Below, one piece after another: positions 1-7,872 of a DNA stretch of 20,284 nt. The translations under genes and the position numbers were made by a program. The DNA is from Loktanella sp. (GTDB lineage Bacteria; Pseudomonadota; Alphaproteobacteria; Rhodobacterales; Rhodobacteraceae): the NCBI GenBank assembly GCA_003551805.1, contig PUNR01000028.1:1-20284 (forward strand). The letters are read 5' to 3'. Position 1 is the stretch's first letter. Every line of letters begins with the position of its first letter. The notes beneath the pieces are model-generated. The model did not search any database, was not told where the DNA came from, and saw nothing but the letters and a program-made list of their open reading frames with translations.

Positions 1-1
1 C

Positions 2-898
2 GCATACCATCGGATGATCGGCTTCGATGAAATCATTGTTTTTCAAAATGATTCAACTGATGGGACACACGAAATTCTTGCGACCCTCGCTAAACATAAG
101 TTGATTACCTATAAATACAACAAAGCTGCTCGCGGGCGACACCAGGTCAAAGCCTACATGCGCGCAACGCGAATGAAAGAGTATCAAGGCGCTGACTGGG
201 TAATGGCACTCGATCTTGACGAGTTTCTCGTCATCCATTGCGGCAATCACACTCTGCCTGACCTGATTGCGCATATGCCGGATTTCGATTGCGCTCATGT
301 CAATTGGCTGCATTTCGGACATTCTGGACATCTGTCGCCCCCTGAAGGGCTAGTTACCCAGCACTTTACAAAGTGTGCGGACCGCAGCCTTTTGGCCAAT
401 GGTCTTGAGCCGTTCAAATCGCTATTTCGAAACGAATCATACACCCGCCCTGGTATCCACGTGCCGCGTGGCGCAAAGCTGCCTCCGGAAGAGTTGAAGA
501 TTGTGAACGGCTCAGGTTTGAAGAAGGACGAATTCGCGCTTAAGAATTTCCGTTGTACTGACCCCGCATTGCAACGCTTTGCGCAAGTAAACCATTACAT
601 CGTGCGGGACGCATCAAGTTATATTTTGAAAAGTGCCAAAGGCAGTGCTCATCAGGCAAATCGAGAAATTGGCAAAAAGTACTGGAAGAAAAGAAACAAA
701 AACACGTCCGAGAATTTTGATTTGGCAACGCGGGCCGAACTTATAAAGGATGCCATGCGAGAGATGGACGAAATCACTGGTGGTCGGCTTGCAAAGTTGT
801 CAGAGGTCGCGCGTCGTCGGCATGCGACCGCTATCAGGCAAGCACTTACAAATGACTGGGCAACAGATCTTTACGACTACTGCGTCAAAACTGCTTGA
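2..898 (+). CDS. Glycosyltransferase family 2-like protein, 5' end cut by window
   Basis: Probable glycosyltransferase that moves a sugar from a nucleotide donor, likely in surface polysaccharide synthesis; the substrate cannot be told. The frame is open from base 2, reading AYHR just before the first Met at base 14. That matches the usual family start, where a short stretch ending in YHR precedes the GFDEIIVFQNDSTDGT strand, so the true start lies upstream of the window. Counting from Met 14, the nucleotide-binding strand with NDSTDGT is at residues 11-18, and DLDEF at 67-71 supplies the DxD-type metal and sugar-nucleotide residues. Basic C-terminal half, no membrane segment. The gene is A+T-richer than the rest of the window: bases 661-720 hold only 21 G/C of 60. 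Surface-glycan genes are often transferred, so this may mark the edge of an acquired segment. It converges on the next gene with a 32-bp gap. Confidence 0.8.
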   Translation, partial: AYHRMIGFDEIIVFQNDSTDGTHEILATLAKHKLITYKYNKAARGRHQVKAYMRATRMKEYQGADWVMALDLDEFLVIHCGNHTLPDLIAHMPDFDCAHVNWLHFGHSGHLSPPEGLVTQHFTKCADRSLLANGLEPFKSLFRNESYTRPGIHVPRGAKLPPEELKIVNGSGLKKDEFALKNFRCTDPALQRFAQVNHYIVRDASSYILKSAKGSAHQANREIGKKYWKKRNKNTSENFDLATRAELIKDAMREMDEITGGRLAKLSEVARRRHATAIRQALTNDWATDLYDYCVKTA

Positions 899-903
899 TC
901 ACG

Positions 904-918
904 TGGGTGGTGGACCCA
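904..918 (+). terminator. Weak hairpin between convergent genes
   Basis: TGGGT and ACCCA form a 5-bp stem around a GGTGG loop, just after the glycosyltransferase stop. Downstream is AATAGTTGTCTCTTT, only partly T-rich. This could be a weak terminator, but the stem is short and chance is a fair explanation. Confidence 0.2.
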
Positions 919-930
919 ATAGTTGTCTCT

Positions 931-1542
931 TTAATCCTCATCCCCGCACAAATAGACCGCACCGCCGATGACCACCACGCTCGCCGCTGCGCCGGCCAGC
1001 ATCGTAGGTGCGCCGATGGCGGCACCGGCGGATGACAGCAGTCCGGTGATCGTGCCCGCATTGCCCGACAGAACCATCGCACCTGAACTATGGGTCACCG
1101 CCGAAACCGTTGACGACACGCGACTGGTCAATGTGCGATTCTCGGCTTCTTCGCCAAGGCCGACCAGATCCATCGCCTGATCCCTTGTGGTGTTTACCAA
1201 CCGGCATGTGCGCGACGGTTCTACACAGCGGCCATAGGCATCGCGGCGGCCTTGGGCGGGCATTGAATGGCTTCTGGTGCGCGCATCGTAGTTGGAACAG
1301 AACACCTGACGTTCCGCTGGTGTCAGTTCGGGTGTCAGAAAGGCGACGACAACTGCGCCGGGGCAGGTATTTCGGCTGAAAATACGTTCACGGAACGACG
1401 AATAATATGGTTCGGCATCGTCGTAGAATATCTGATACGGCTGACCATCAATATTCGTATTGCAGCTGACAGTCGCGGCCATAGCAGGGGCCGCAAAAGA
1501 CAGTCCAAAAATCAGCGCTGCGATCTGTTTGGCGTAGGCCAT
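931..1542 (-). CDS. Exported protein with C-terminal hydrophobic segment, unknown function
   Basis: I do not recognise a named family. The 203-residue product starts with a clear signal peptide: Lys5, a hydrophobic stretch, and an A-M-A cleavage site at residues 20-22. The mature part has several Cys (first at about residue 27, others mid-chain), which may form disulfides in the periplasm. Residues from about 160 to 198 are very rich in Gly, Ala and Val and end in YLCGDED, so the C-terminus could be a membrane segment or a glycine-rich hydrophobic tail. The ATG at 1542 is preceded by a modest CGGAAC ribosome-binding site. It lies 28 bp downstream of the lytic transglycosylase gene on the same strand, so the two are probably co-transcribed and both products act in the envelope. 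No function is assigned. Confidence 0.75.
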   Translation of the reverse strand: MAYAKQIAALIFGLSFAAPAMAATVSCNTNIDGQPYQIFYDDAEPYYSSFRERIFSRNTCPGAVVVAFLTPELTPAERQVFCSNYDARTRSHSMPAQGRRDAYGRCVEPSRTCRLVNTTRDQAMDLVGLGEEAENRTLTSRVSSTVSAVTHSSGAMVLSGNAGTITGLLSSAGAAIGAPTMLAGAAASVVVIGGAVYLCGDED

Positions 1543-1570
1543 GTCGTTGTTCCGTCTTACAAGTTGCTAC

Positions 1571-2158
1571 CTAGCGTCTGCGGCAGGCCCGCAGTTGCGT
1601 GTCATACATGACTGCGCGTTGTTCGACCTCGCCCGCGATGCGGATCAGCCAGGACTTGGACCGCCATGTGCCGCGCAGATAACCCTGCCGCCCGTCATGA
1701 TAGGCCAGATACTGGTTGCGCGTATCATGCAGCGGCACGCCGGTTTCCGCGACGGTCTTGGTCATATACCAGCCCATGAAATCGGTCGCATGGTTGATGT
1801 TGTCGCGCCGGACGCGGTTGCCCGCACCTTCTTGTTGATATTCGCGCCAGGTGCCGTCCAGCGCCTGACTATAGCCAAGGGCAGATGACTGTCTCCCGAT
1901 CGGGATCACGCCTAGCGCATAGGTATGCGGCGGCCGGATATCCCCGATAAATTTGCTTTCCTGATACATCATCGCCATCATCGTCGGCACAGGCACGCCG
2001 TATTTACGCTCTGCCGCCTGAAAAGCGCGATAGTAATGGGGTCGTTCGCTCGCGATGCTGCAAGCGTCGTTTAGGTTGCGCGGCGCCGAGAAATTCCCAC
2101 TGCTGCCGCAGCTGCCGAGAATAACCAAAAGTGCCAGTGCGCGGAGATATCTGCTCAT
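1571..2158 (-). CDS. Lytic transglycosylase-like lipoprotein (SLT domain)
   Basis: Probable membrane-anchored murein lytic transglycosylase of 195 residues. The N-terminus is a lipoprotein signal, with lipobox LGSC placing the lipidated Cys at residue 17. The SLT/goose-lysozyme-type fold is suggested by AAERKYGVPVPTMMAMMYQES, where Glu67 in the YQES motif sits at the catalytic acid position. It is followed by ALGYSQAL, matching the GxxQ motif of the family, and then by a segment with AYHDG resembling the AYNxG motif. Such enzymes cleave the MurNAc-GlcNAc bond with formation of 1,6-anhydroMurNAc; some serve envelope machines. The ATG at 2158 begins the signal sequence directly. It is the first gene of a two-gene minus-strand unit, divergent from hspQ. 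I see no secretion genes nearby that would specify a dedicated partner. Confidence 0.75.
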   Translation of the reverse strand: MSRYLRALALLVILGSCGSSGNFSAPRNLNDACSIASERPHYYRAFQAAERKYGVPVPTMMAMMYQESKFIGDIRPPHTYALGVIPIGRQSSALGYSQALDGTWREYQQEGAGNRVRRDNINHATDFMGWYMTKTVAETGVPLHDTRNQYLAYHDGRQGYLRGTWRSKSWLIRIAGEVEQRAVMYDTQLRACRRR

Positions 2159-2317
2159 TCGCCCGTCGCCATATTTTGTTTTTTCTTACCCTAGCCTGTT
2201 TTGACCGGTGTGGAAACTGCTAACCCGGCTTGTTTTGTTCACAAAAGCCGCGATCAGCGGTAATGTGATCATCCTCGTATTGTCTGAAGATGGACTTAAG
2301 GCCCGCAAGGTCAGCCG

Positions 2318-2347
2318 TGGACATTGTCACCGAAAATGCCATATATT
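2318..2347 (+). promoter_or_regulatory. Sigma-70-like promoter for hspQ
   Basis: TGGACA at 2318-2323 and TATATT at 2342-2347 are 18 bp apart, each with five of six consensus bases. Transcription would start about 15 bases before the hspQ start codon, with AAGG at 2355-2358 as ribosome-binding site. I see no convincing heat-shock (sigma-32) pair in the 209-bp gap 2159-2367, although the family is heat-induced in enterobacteria. Confidence 0.45.
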
Positions 2348-2367
2348 GGTGGTGAAGGGCCTGATCT

Positions 2368-2694
2368 ATGCTGAAAAAGCACGCAAAATACCATCTTGGG
2401 CAGATTGTCCGCCACCGCAAACATCCGTTTCGCGGTGTGGTTTTCGATGTCGATGCGATTTTTTCAAACACCGACGAATGGTACAACGCTATTCCAGAGG
2501 ATAGCCGCCCTCTGAAAAACCAGCCGTACTACCACTTGCTGGCCGAAAACGACCAAAGCTTTTACGTGGCCTATGTGTCCGAACAGAATCTGGTCGCGGA
2601 TCAGTCTGGCGAACCGGTGGATCACCCTGATCTGGACGAATTGTTCGGCCCGTTCGAGGATGGGCTATATCCGTTGCAGGTCCAGCTGAACTGA
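2368..2694 (+). CDS. hspQ: Heat shock protein HspQ
   Basis: HspQ is a small cytoplasmic stress protein. In enterobacteria it binds hemimethylated oriC DNA (as YccV) and acts as a specificity factor and substrate of the Lon protease. The 108-residue length is close to the roughly 105 of the E. coli protein. Diagnostic blocks are all present: YHLGQIVRHRKHPFRGVVF at about residues 8-26, then FSNTDEWYNAIPEDSRP, then QPYYHLLAEN, then YVAYVSEQNL. The C-terminal part ends in LFGPFEDGLYPLQ, also typical of the family. The ATG at 2368 has an AAGG ribosome-binding site 9 bases upstream. The next gene, yaaA, follows on the same strand after 70 bp, so the two stress genes may be co-transcribed. The role in this lineage is inferred from the family. 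Confidence 0.92.
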   Translation: MLKKHAKYHLGQIVRHRKHPFRGVVFDVDAIFSNTDEWYNAIPEDSRPLKNQPYYHLLAENDQSFYVAYVSEQNLVADQSGEPVDHPDLDELFGPFEDGLYPLQVQLN

Positions 2695-2764
2695 CATCGG
2701 CCTGTGGGCTGGTCATCGTCGCGCACCATGTTACATCCCGTATCAAAGACCGAAGGATGTATTG

Positions 2765-3535
2765 ATGCTTGTTGTGATCTCCCCCGCCAAATCGCTTGAT
2801 ATGGACCCCGTGCAAGTGCAGGCAACCCAGCCTGTCTATCAGGATGATGCCGTCCGACTGGCCAAAACTGCGCGGGGCCTGACCTTGGGCGATCTGAAAA
2901 GCCTGATGTCGATCTCCGATGACCTGGCCCGCCTGAACCGCGACCGGTTCAAGGCTTTTGCCGCCGACCCTGCACCGGAAACGGTCAAACCTGCCGCGCT
3001 TGCCTTTAACGGCGACACCTATCAGGGGCTGGAGGCGAAAACCCTTTCCGAGGATGATCTGGCTTGGGCGCAGGAACATCTGGGGATTCTGTCAGGGCTT
3101 TACGGCCTGCTACGCCCGCTTGATGCGATCCAGCCTTACCGGCTGGAAATGGGTAGCAAGCTGAAAACACGCCGGGGTACGTCGCTTTATGATTATTGGG
3201 GCGACACCATCGCCAAGGCGTTGAATACGCAGGCCGCAGCGGTCGGTACCGATACGCTGGTCAATTGCGCCAGTCAGGAATATTTCGGCGCGGTGGACCG
3301 CAAGGCGCTAAAGTTGCGCGTCATCACCCCCAGTTTCATGGAAGTGAAAGACGACAAGCCGCGCATCGTCAGCTTTTTCGCCAAACGTGCACGCGGTGCG
3401 ATGGCGCGGTTCATCGTCGAAAATCGCCTGACCGATGCGGATGCGATCAAGGATTTCACCAGCGGCGGATACGCCTATGACGCCGACCTGTCGGACGGCG
3501 ACACTTGGGTGTTTGCGCGCGATTATCCGGCCTAG
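2765..3535 (+). CDS. yaaA: Peroxide stress protein YaaA
   Basis: YaaA (formerly DUF328) belongs to the OxyR regulon in E. coli. It lowers free intracellular iron during hydrogen peroxide stress, limiting Fenton damage, and is a DNA-binding cytoplasmic protein. The product has 256 residues, the usual size. The conserved N-terminus VVISPAKSLD, the central FNGDTYQGL and LSGLYGLLRPLD blocks, and VNCASQEYF are all family signatures. I chose the ATG at 2765, not the TTG one codon earlier, because AAGGA at 2753-2757 is then 7 bases upstream and the protein begins at the family's MLVVISPAK. I see no OxyR site in the 70-bp gap before it. Its TAG stop overlaps the stop of the convergent thiolase gene within the palindrome CTAG (3532-3535). 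Confidence 0.93.
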   Translation: MLVVISPAKSLDMDPVQVQATQPVYQDDAVRLAKTARGLTLGDLKSLMSISDDLARLNRDRFKAFAADPAPETVKPAALAFNGDTYQGLEAKTLSEDDLAWAQEHLGILSGLYGLLRPLDAIQPYRLEMGSKLKTRRGTSLYDYWGDTIAKALNTQAAAVGTDTLVNCASQEYFGAVDRKALKLRVITPSFMEVKDDKPRIVSFFAKRARGAMARFIVENRLTDADAIKDFTSGGYAYDADLSDGDTWVFARDYPA

Positions 3536-4707
3536 ATCCGTTCAATCGCCAGCGCGATACCCTGCCCGCCGCCGATGCACATGGTGATTAGCGCGCGCTT
3601 GCCCCCTGTCCGGTCCAGCTCGTACATCGCCTTCACCGTGATGATAGCACCCGTCGCACCCACCGGATGGCCCAATGCAATCGCGCCGCCATTCGGGTTC
3701 ACGCGGGCGGGGTCGAACCCCAGCTCTTTGGAAACAGCCAGCGCCTGCGCGGCAAAAGCTTCGTTCGATTCGATCACGTCGAAATCATCCGCCTTCAGCC
3801 CGGTCTTTTTCAGCAGAGCCTGCACGGCAGGGACGGGGCCGATGCCCATGACCTCTGGCCGGACACCGGCATGGGCGTACCCGAGTATACGGAAACGCGG
3901 CGTCAGCCCTGCGGCCGCTGCTGCATCAGCGCGTGCCAGCACGATGGCGGCGGCCCCGTCATTCAGGCCGGATGCATTGCCTGCTGTCACGGCACCATCC
4001 TTGCGGAACACAGGGCGCAGCCCTGCCAGAGCCTCTGCCGTGGTGGCCTTGGGGTGTTCGTCGCGGATGAAATCCACGGTGTCACGCTTGACACGAACCT
4101 GCACCGGCGTGATCTGGTCGTCGAAATAGCCCGCGGCGATGGCAGCTGCCGCGCGTTCCTGACTTTGCAGGGCAAAGGCGTCCATCTCTTCGCGGGTGAT
4201 AGCATGTTCGCCTGCGACGTTTTCCGCCGTGATCCCCATATGGCCGGTGCCAAAGGGACAATTCAGCGCGCCCAGCATCATATCCTGCGTGCGGATATCG
4301 CCCATTTTCGCGCCCCAGCGCTGGTCGGAAATGATATAGGGTGACCTGCTCATATTCTCGGACCCGCCAGCAAGCCCGAAATCGGCATCATTCAGCATCA
4401 GCGACTGCGCGACCGAAATGATCGCCTGCACGCCAGACCCGCACAGCCGGTTCACGTTCATCGCGGGCACCGTATCGGGCACGCCTGCCTGCATTGCGGC
4501 GACACGGCTGACATACATGTCCTTGGGTTCGGTGTTGATGACATGGCCAAACGCGACATGGCCGATCTGGTCACCCGCAACGCCGGACCTTTCCAACGCT
4601 GCTTTGGCAACCACAGTCCCAAGTTCAATCGGCGTGGTCCCTGCCAGCGCGCCGCCGAAAGTGCCAATGGCGGTGCGTGCGCCGCCCAGAATGACGATGT
4701 CGGTCAT
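3532..4707 (-). CDS. Acetyl-CoA acetyltransferase / beta-ketothiolase
   Basis: Thiolase of 391 residues that condenses two acyl-CoA molecules or cleaves 3-ketoacyl-CoA. The nucleophilic Cys89 lies in NRLCGSGVQAI, His347 in ALGHPVGATGA, and the proton-shuttling Cys377 in MCIGGGQG, so the active site is intact. The overall pattern is that of the biosynthetic/BktB-like class, used in polyhydroxyalkanoate synthesis or degradation of short acyl chains; the exact chain length cannot be read. I chose the ATG at 4707 because GGAGG lies 6 bases upstream on the coding strand; a GTG four codons earlier would bury that site. It is a single-gene unit, divergent from the ABC transporter genes across a 127-bp gap in which I find no confident promoter. 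Partner genes such as phaB or phaC are absent here. Confidence 0.92.
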   Translation of the reverse strand: MTDIVILGGARTAIGTFGGALAGTTPIELGTVVAKAALERSGVAGDQIGHVAFGHVINTEPKDMYVSRVAAMQAGVPDTVPAMNVNRLCGSGVQAIISVAQSLMLNDADFGLAGGSENMSRSPYIISDQRWGAKMGDIRTQDMMLGALNCPFGTGHMGITAENVAGEHAITREEMDAFALQSQERAAAAIAAGYFDDQITPVQVRVKRDTVDFIRDEHPKATTAEALAGLRPVFRKDGAVTAGNASGLNDGAAAIVLARADAAAAAGLTPRFRILGYAHAGVRPEVMGIGPVPAVQALLKKTGLKADDFDVIESNEAFAAQALAVSKELGFDPARVNPNGGAIALGHPVGATGAIITVKAMYELDRTGGKRALITMCIGGGQGIALAIERI

Positions 4708-4834
4708 GATATCCTCCACTATGTTGCCGTCAGCTTACCGCATTGTCCCCCGCACAAAAGCCAGAACGTCGCGGCAGTGCCTAAAACGCAGGGGCGGGCG
4801 TTTCCTTTGGTGGGGCATGTGTTATTTCAACGGC

Positions 4835-5494
4835 ATGACATTACTGACCGTCGATAACCTGTCCAAGACCTATGCAACCGCCGATGGCCCGTTTGCGGTG
4901 CTGCGCGGTGTCAGCATGACGCTAGAGGCGGGCGAAAGCCTTGCGCTGACCGGCGAATCGGGTAGTGGCAAAAGCACCCTGCTGCACCTGATCGGCGGGC
5001 TGGATCGGCCTGATGCAGGCAGTATCCTTCTTCAGGGTCAGGATATCGCCCGCCTTGATGACGCAGGCCGCGCGGCATTGCGGCGCGGAACGGTCGGTGT
5101 GGTGTTCCAGCAGTTCAATCTGATCCCCAGCCTGAAAATAGCTGACAATATCGCGTTTCAGGCGCGCCTTGCAGGGCGGCATGATGCCGATTGGTGTGCC
5201 GTACTGGCCGACAGGATGGGCCTGACGGACCATCTGCGCAAATATCCCGAACAACTGTCAGGTGGCCAGCAACAGCGTGTGGCGATTGCCCGCACGCTCG
5301 CCCCGCGCCCTGCATTGGTGCTGGCCGATGAGCCGACCGGCAACCTGGATGAAGGCACCGCTGCCACCGTCATGGATATGATGCTTGAACTGGTGGCCGA
5401 GACGGGCGCAGGCCTGCTGATGGTGACACATTCACAGGCGCTTGCCGGTCGTTTGCAGCGCCGACTGCATCTGCGTGCAGGGCAGGTGGCATGA
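4835..5494 (+). CDS. ABC transporter ATP-binding protein (LolD/MacB/AttE type)
   Basis: Cytoplasmic ATPase subunit, 219 residues, of the family that pairs with FtsX-type permeases. Walker A GESGSGKST is at residues 40-48, Q-loop FQQFN at 91-95, signature LSGGQQQR at 141-148, Walker B LVLADE at 161-166, and the switch His199 in MVTHS. All catalytic parts are intact. The frame is open far upstream, but homology to the family starts at MTLLTVDNLSKTY, so I placed the start at ATG 4835. There is no good ribosome-binding site before it; an in-frame ATG at 4817 is an alternative. The stop overlaps the permease start as ATGA (5491-5494), which implies translational coupling. Together with the permease and AttH-like gene it forms an att-type ABC system. 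Confidence 0.92.
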   Translation: MTLLTVDNLSKTYATADGPFAVLRGVSMTLEAGESLALTGESGSGKSTLLHLIGGLDRPDAGSILLQGQDIARLDDAGRAALRRGTVGVVFQQFNLIPSLKIADNIAFQARLAGRHDADWCAVLADRMGLTDHLRKYPEQLSGGQQQRVAIARTLAPRPALVLADEPTGNLDEGTAATVMDMMLELVAETGAGLLMVTHSQALAGRLQRRLHLRAGQVA

Positions 5495-7872
5495 CGCGGG
5501 CAGCCTTTGGCGCATTGCTATCGCATTGGTGGCGCAACCCGTTGCAATTGTTCACGCTTCTGGCGGGGTTGGCGCTGGCGACTGGGTTGTGGTCCGGCGT
5601 GCAGGCGATCAATGCGGAAGCGCGGGCAAGCTATGACGCCGCTGCCAGCACACTGGACGAAGGGCGCTATGACCGCCTTGTTGCGCGCGATGGCGGGGCT
5701 TTTGCACAGGATAACTACATCGCTTTGCGGCGTGCAGGCTGGCAGGTCAGCCCAATGGTCACGGGTGATCTGAATGGTGTGCGCCTGATCGGTCTTGATG
5801 CTCTGACAGCGCCCAGCGGGATGGGACCGGTCAGTCTGGGCGGTGGCACTGACCTTGGCGCTTTTCTGACGGGCAGCGCGCAGGTTTTCGCGAACGCCGC
5901 CACCGCCGCGCGGCTCGACGGGGTCGAGGTGCTGATCGCTGACGATCTGGCCAATGATACTGCCGTCGCCGATATCGGCACAGCGCAAGCGCTATTGGGC
6001 CGCGAGGGGCTGATCGACAGTCTGTTGGTAATGCCGGATCAACCTGTCGGCCTGCCTGCATTGGGCGAAGTGGCCCCTGATCTGACCATGCAGGCAGCCC
6101 AGGGCGGCACCGATATCGCCGGGCTGACCGACAGCTTCCACCTGAACCTGACCGCCTTTGGCCTGCTGTCCTTTGCCGTCGGTATATTCATCGTCCACGG
6201 CGCCATCGGTTTGGCGTTTGAACAGCGACGCGGCATGGTGCGTACGCTGCGCGCGCTGGGCGTGCCGTTAAATCGTCTGATCGGGCTGATGCTGGCGGAA
6301 TTGCTGGTCTTTGCGCTGGTCGCCGGCGTGATTGGTGTCGCGCTGGGCTATGTGATTGCGGCGCTGCTTTTGCCCGATGTCGCGGCCACATTACGCGGGC
6401 TTTACGGAGCGGATGTATCGGGCAACCTGCAACTGCGGCCTGTCTGGTGGCTGTCAGGGCTGGGGATCGCCTTTGCTGGGACGTTGATTGCCGGTGGATC
6501 GGCCTTGTGGGGGATTTCAAAAATGCCTTTGCTTGCCGCCGCACAACCCCGCGCACTGGCGATGGCCGCAGGGCGCAGGGCGCGTTGGCAATTGGTCGTG
6601 GCGCTGGTGTTGCTGGCTTTGGCCGCTGTGCTGGTGTTTACCGCTGACGGTCTTGTCGCAGGGTTTGCGATGCTGGGGGCCTTGCTGATCGGGGCGGCTT
6701 TTGCACTGCCGCCAGTGTTGAACGCGGTGCTGGCTTTCGCCTCGGCGCGCGCCAAGGGCGTTACCGCGCAATGGTTCTGGGCTGATACACGGCAGCAATT
6801 GCCGGGGCTGTCGCTGGCGCTGATGGCACTGATGCTGGCGATTGCGGCCAACGTCGGCGTGTCGACGATGGTGTCCAGCTTTCGGCTGACCTTTACCGGA
6901 TTTCTGGATCAGCGGCTTGCGTCCGAACTATATGTCAGCACCGACAGCGCCGAGCAAACCGCCGCCCTTATCAGCTATGCAGAGACTGAGGGTGTCGCGG
7001 TTCTGCCGATCCAGTCTGCCGATGTGCAGATCGCGGGCCACCCGGCCGAGGTGTTCGGCACCCGCGACCACGCCACCTATCGCGACAACTGGCAGTTCCT
7101 GCAAAGCAGTGCTGGTGCTTGGGACGCCACGTTTGCTGGGCAGGCGGTGGTCATCAACGAACAGCTCGCGCGGCGGGCAGGGCTTGCGTTGGGTGATCCT
7201 GTCACGTTCGGCAGCGTGACACTGCCTGTCGCCGGCATTTACGGCGACTATGGCAACCCTGTCGGGCAGGTCGTGCTGGTCGAAGATGTTTTCGCAACCG
7301 AGTTCCCGCATGTCGTCGCGCGCCAGTTCGGGTTGCGGATCAGCGGCGATGTTGGCGATTTTGTCAACGATCTGACAGCGGCCACAGGCATCGGTGCAGG
7401 CCAGACCATCGATCAGGCGGGGATCAAGGCGGTGTCGCTGGCGATCTTTGAACGCACCTTCACCGTCACCACTGCCCTGAATATCCTGACCCTTGCCGTG
7501 GCCGGATTTGCCATTCTCATGAGCTTGCTGACATTGGCCGCGATGCGCGTGCCGCAGCTTGCCCCTGCTTGGGCGATGGGCATGACCCGCGCGGCACTAG
7601 GACGGCTAGAACTGCTGCGCGCGGTGATGCTTGCTGTGCTGACGGCAGTGCTGGCCTTGCCGCTGGGACTGGCGCTGGCATGGGTGCTGTTGGCCGTCGT
7701 GAATGTCGCGGCATTTGGCTGGCAATTGCCGATGTATCTGTTCCCGCTCGATTATGCGCGTCTGGGCGGCTTTGCTTTGGTCGCTGCCGTGCTTGCTGCG
7801 GGCTGGCCGGCATGGCGGCTGGCCCGCACGCCGCCGGGTGATTTGCTGAAGGTTTTTGCCAATGAACGCTAA
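5491..7872 (+). CDS. ABC transporter permease, FtsX type (AttF/AttG-like)
   Basis: Inner-membrane permease of 793 residues with two FtsX-type halves. I count about ten hydrophobic segments, near residues 20-40, 220-242, 265-295, 320-342, 367-385, 388-410, 438-458, 662-690, 710-740 and 755-775. There are two large soluble regions, 41-219 and about 460-660, expected in the periplasm. A first segment, large periplasmic domain, three-segment block, then a repeat of this plan is typical of fused mechanotransmission permeases related to LolC/E and MacB. These do not usually carry substrate through a pore but move or release lipophilic cargo at the outer face of the membrane. The start overlaps the ATPase stop by 4 bp, and the end overlaps the next gene by 11 bp. 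The cargo is unknown. Confidence 0.9.
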   Translation: MTRAAFGALLSHWWRNPLQLFTLLAGLALATGLWSGVQAINAEARASYDAAASTLDEGRYDRLVARDGGAFAQDNYIALRRAGWQVSPMVTGDLNGVRLIGLDALTAPSGMGPVSLGGGTDLGAFLTGSAQVFANAATAARLDGVEVLIADDLANDTAVADIGTAQALLGREGLIDSLLVMPDQPVGLPALGEVAPDLTMQAAQGGTDIAGLTDSFHLNLTAFGLLSFAVGIFIVHGAIGLAFEQRRGMVRTLRALGVPLNRLIGLMLAELLVFALVAGVIGVALGYVIAALLLPDVAATLRGLYGADVSGNLQLRPVWWLSGLGIAFAGTLIAGGSALWGISKMPLLAAAQPRALAMAAGRRARWQLVVALVLLALAAVLVFTADGLVAGFAMLGALLIGAAFALPPVLNAVLAFASARAKGVTAQWFWADTRQQLPGLSLALMALMLAIAANVGVSTMVSSFRLTFTGFLDQRLASELYVSTDSAEQTAALISYAETEGVAVLPIQSADVQIAGHPAEVFGTRDHATYRDNWQFLQSSAGAWDATFAGQAVVINEQLARRAGLALGDPVTFGSVTLPVAGIYGDYGNPVGQVVLVEDVFATEFPHVVARQFGLRISGDVGDFVNDLTAATGIGAGQTIDQAGIKAVSLAIFERTFTVTTALNILTLAVAGFAILMSLLTLAAMRVPQLAPAWAMGMTRAALGRLELLRAVMLAVLTAVLALPLGLALAWVLLAVVNVAAFGWQLPMYLFPLDYARLGGFALVAAVLAAGWPAWRLARTPPGDLLKVFANER

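Noticed and set aside
4418..4834. Upstream extension of the ABC ATPase reading frame by 139 codons
   Set aside because: It runs antisense through the thiolase gene, has no ATPase-family similarity, and the family N-terminus starts at 4835.
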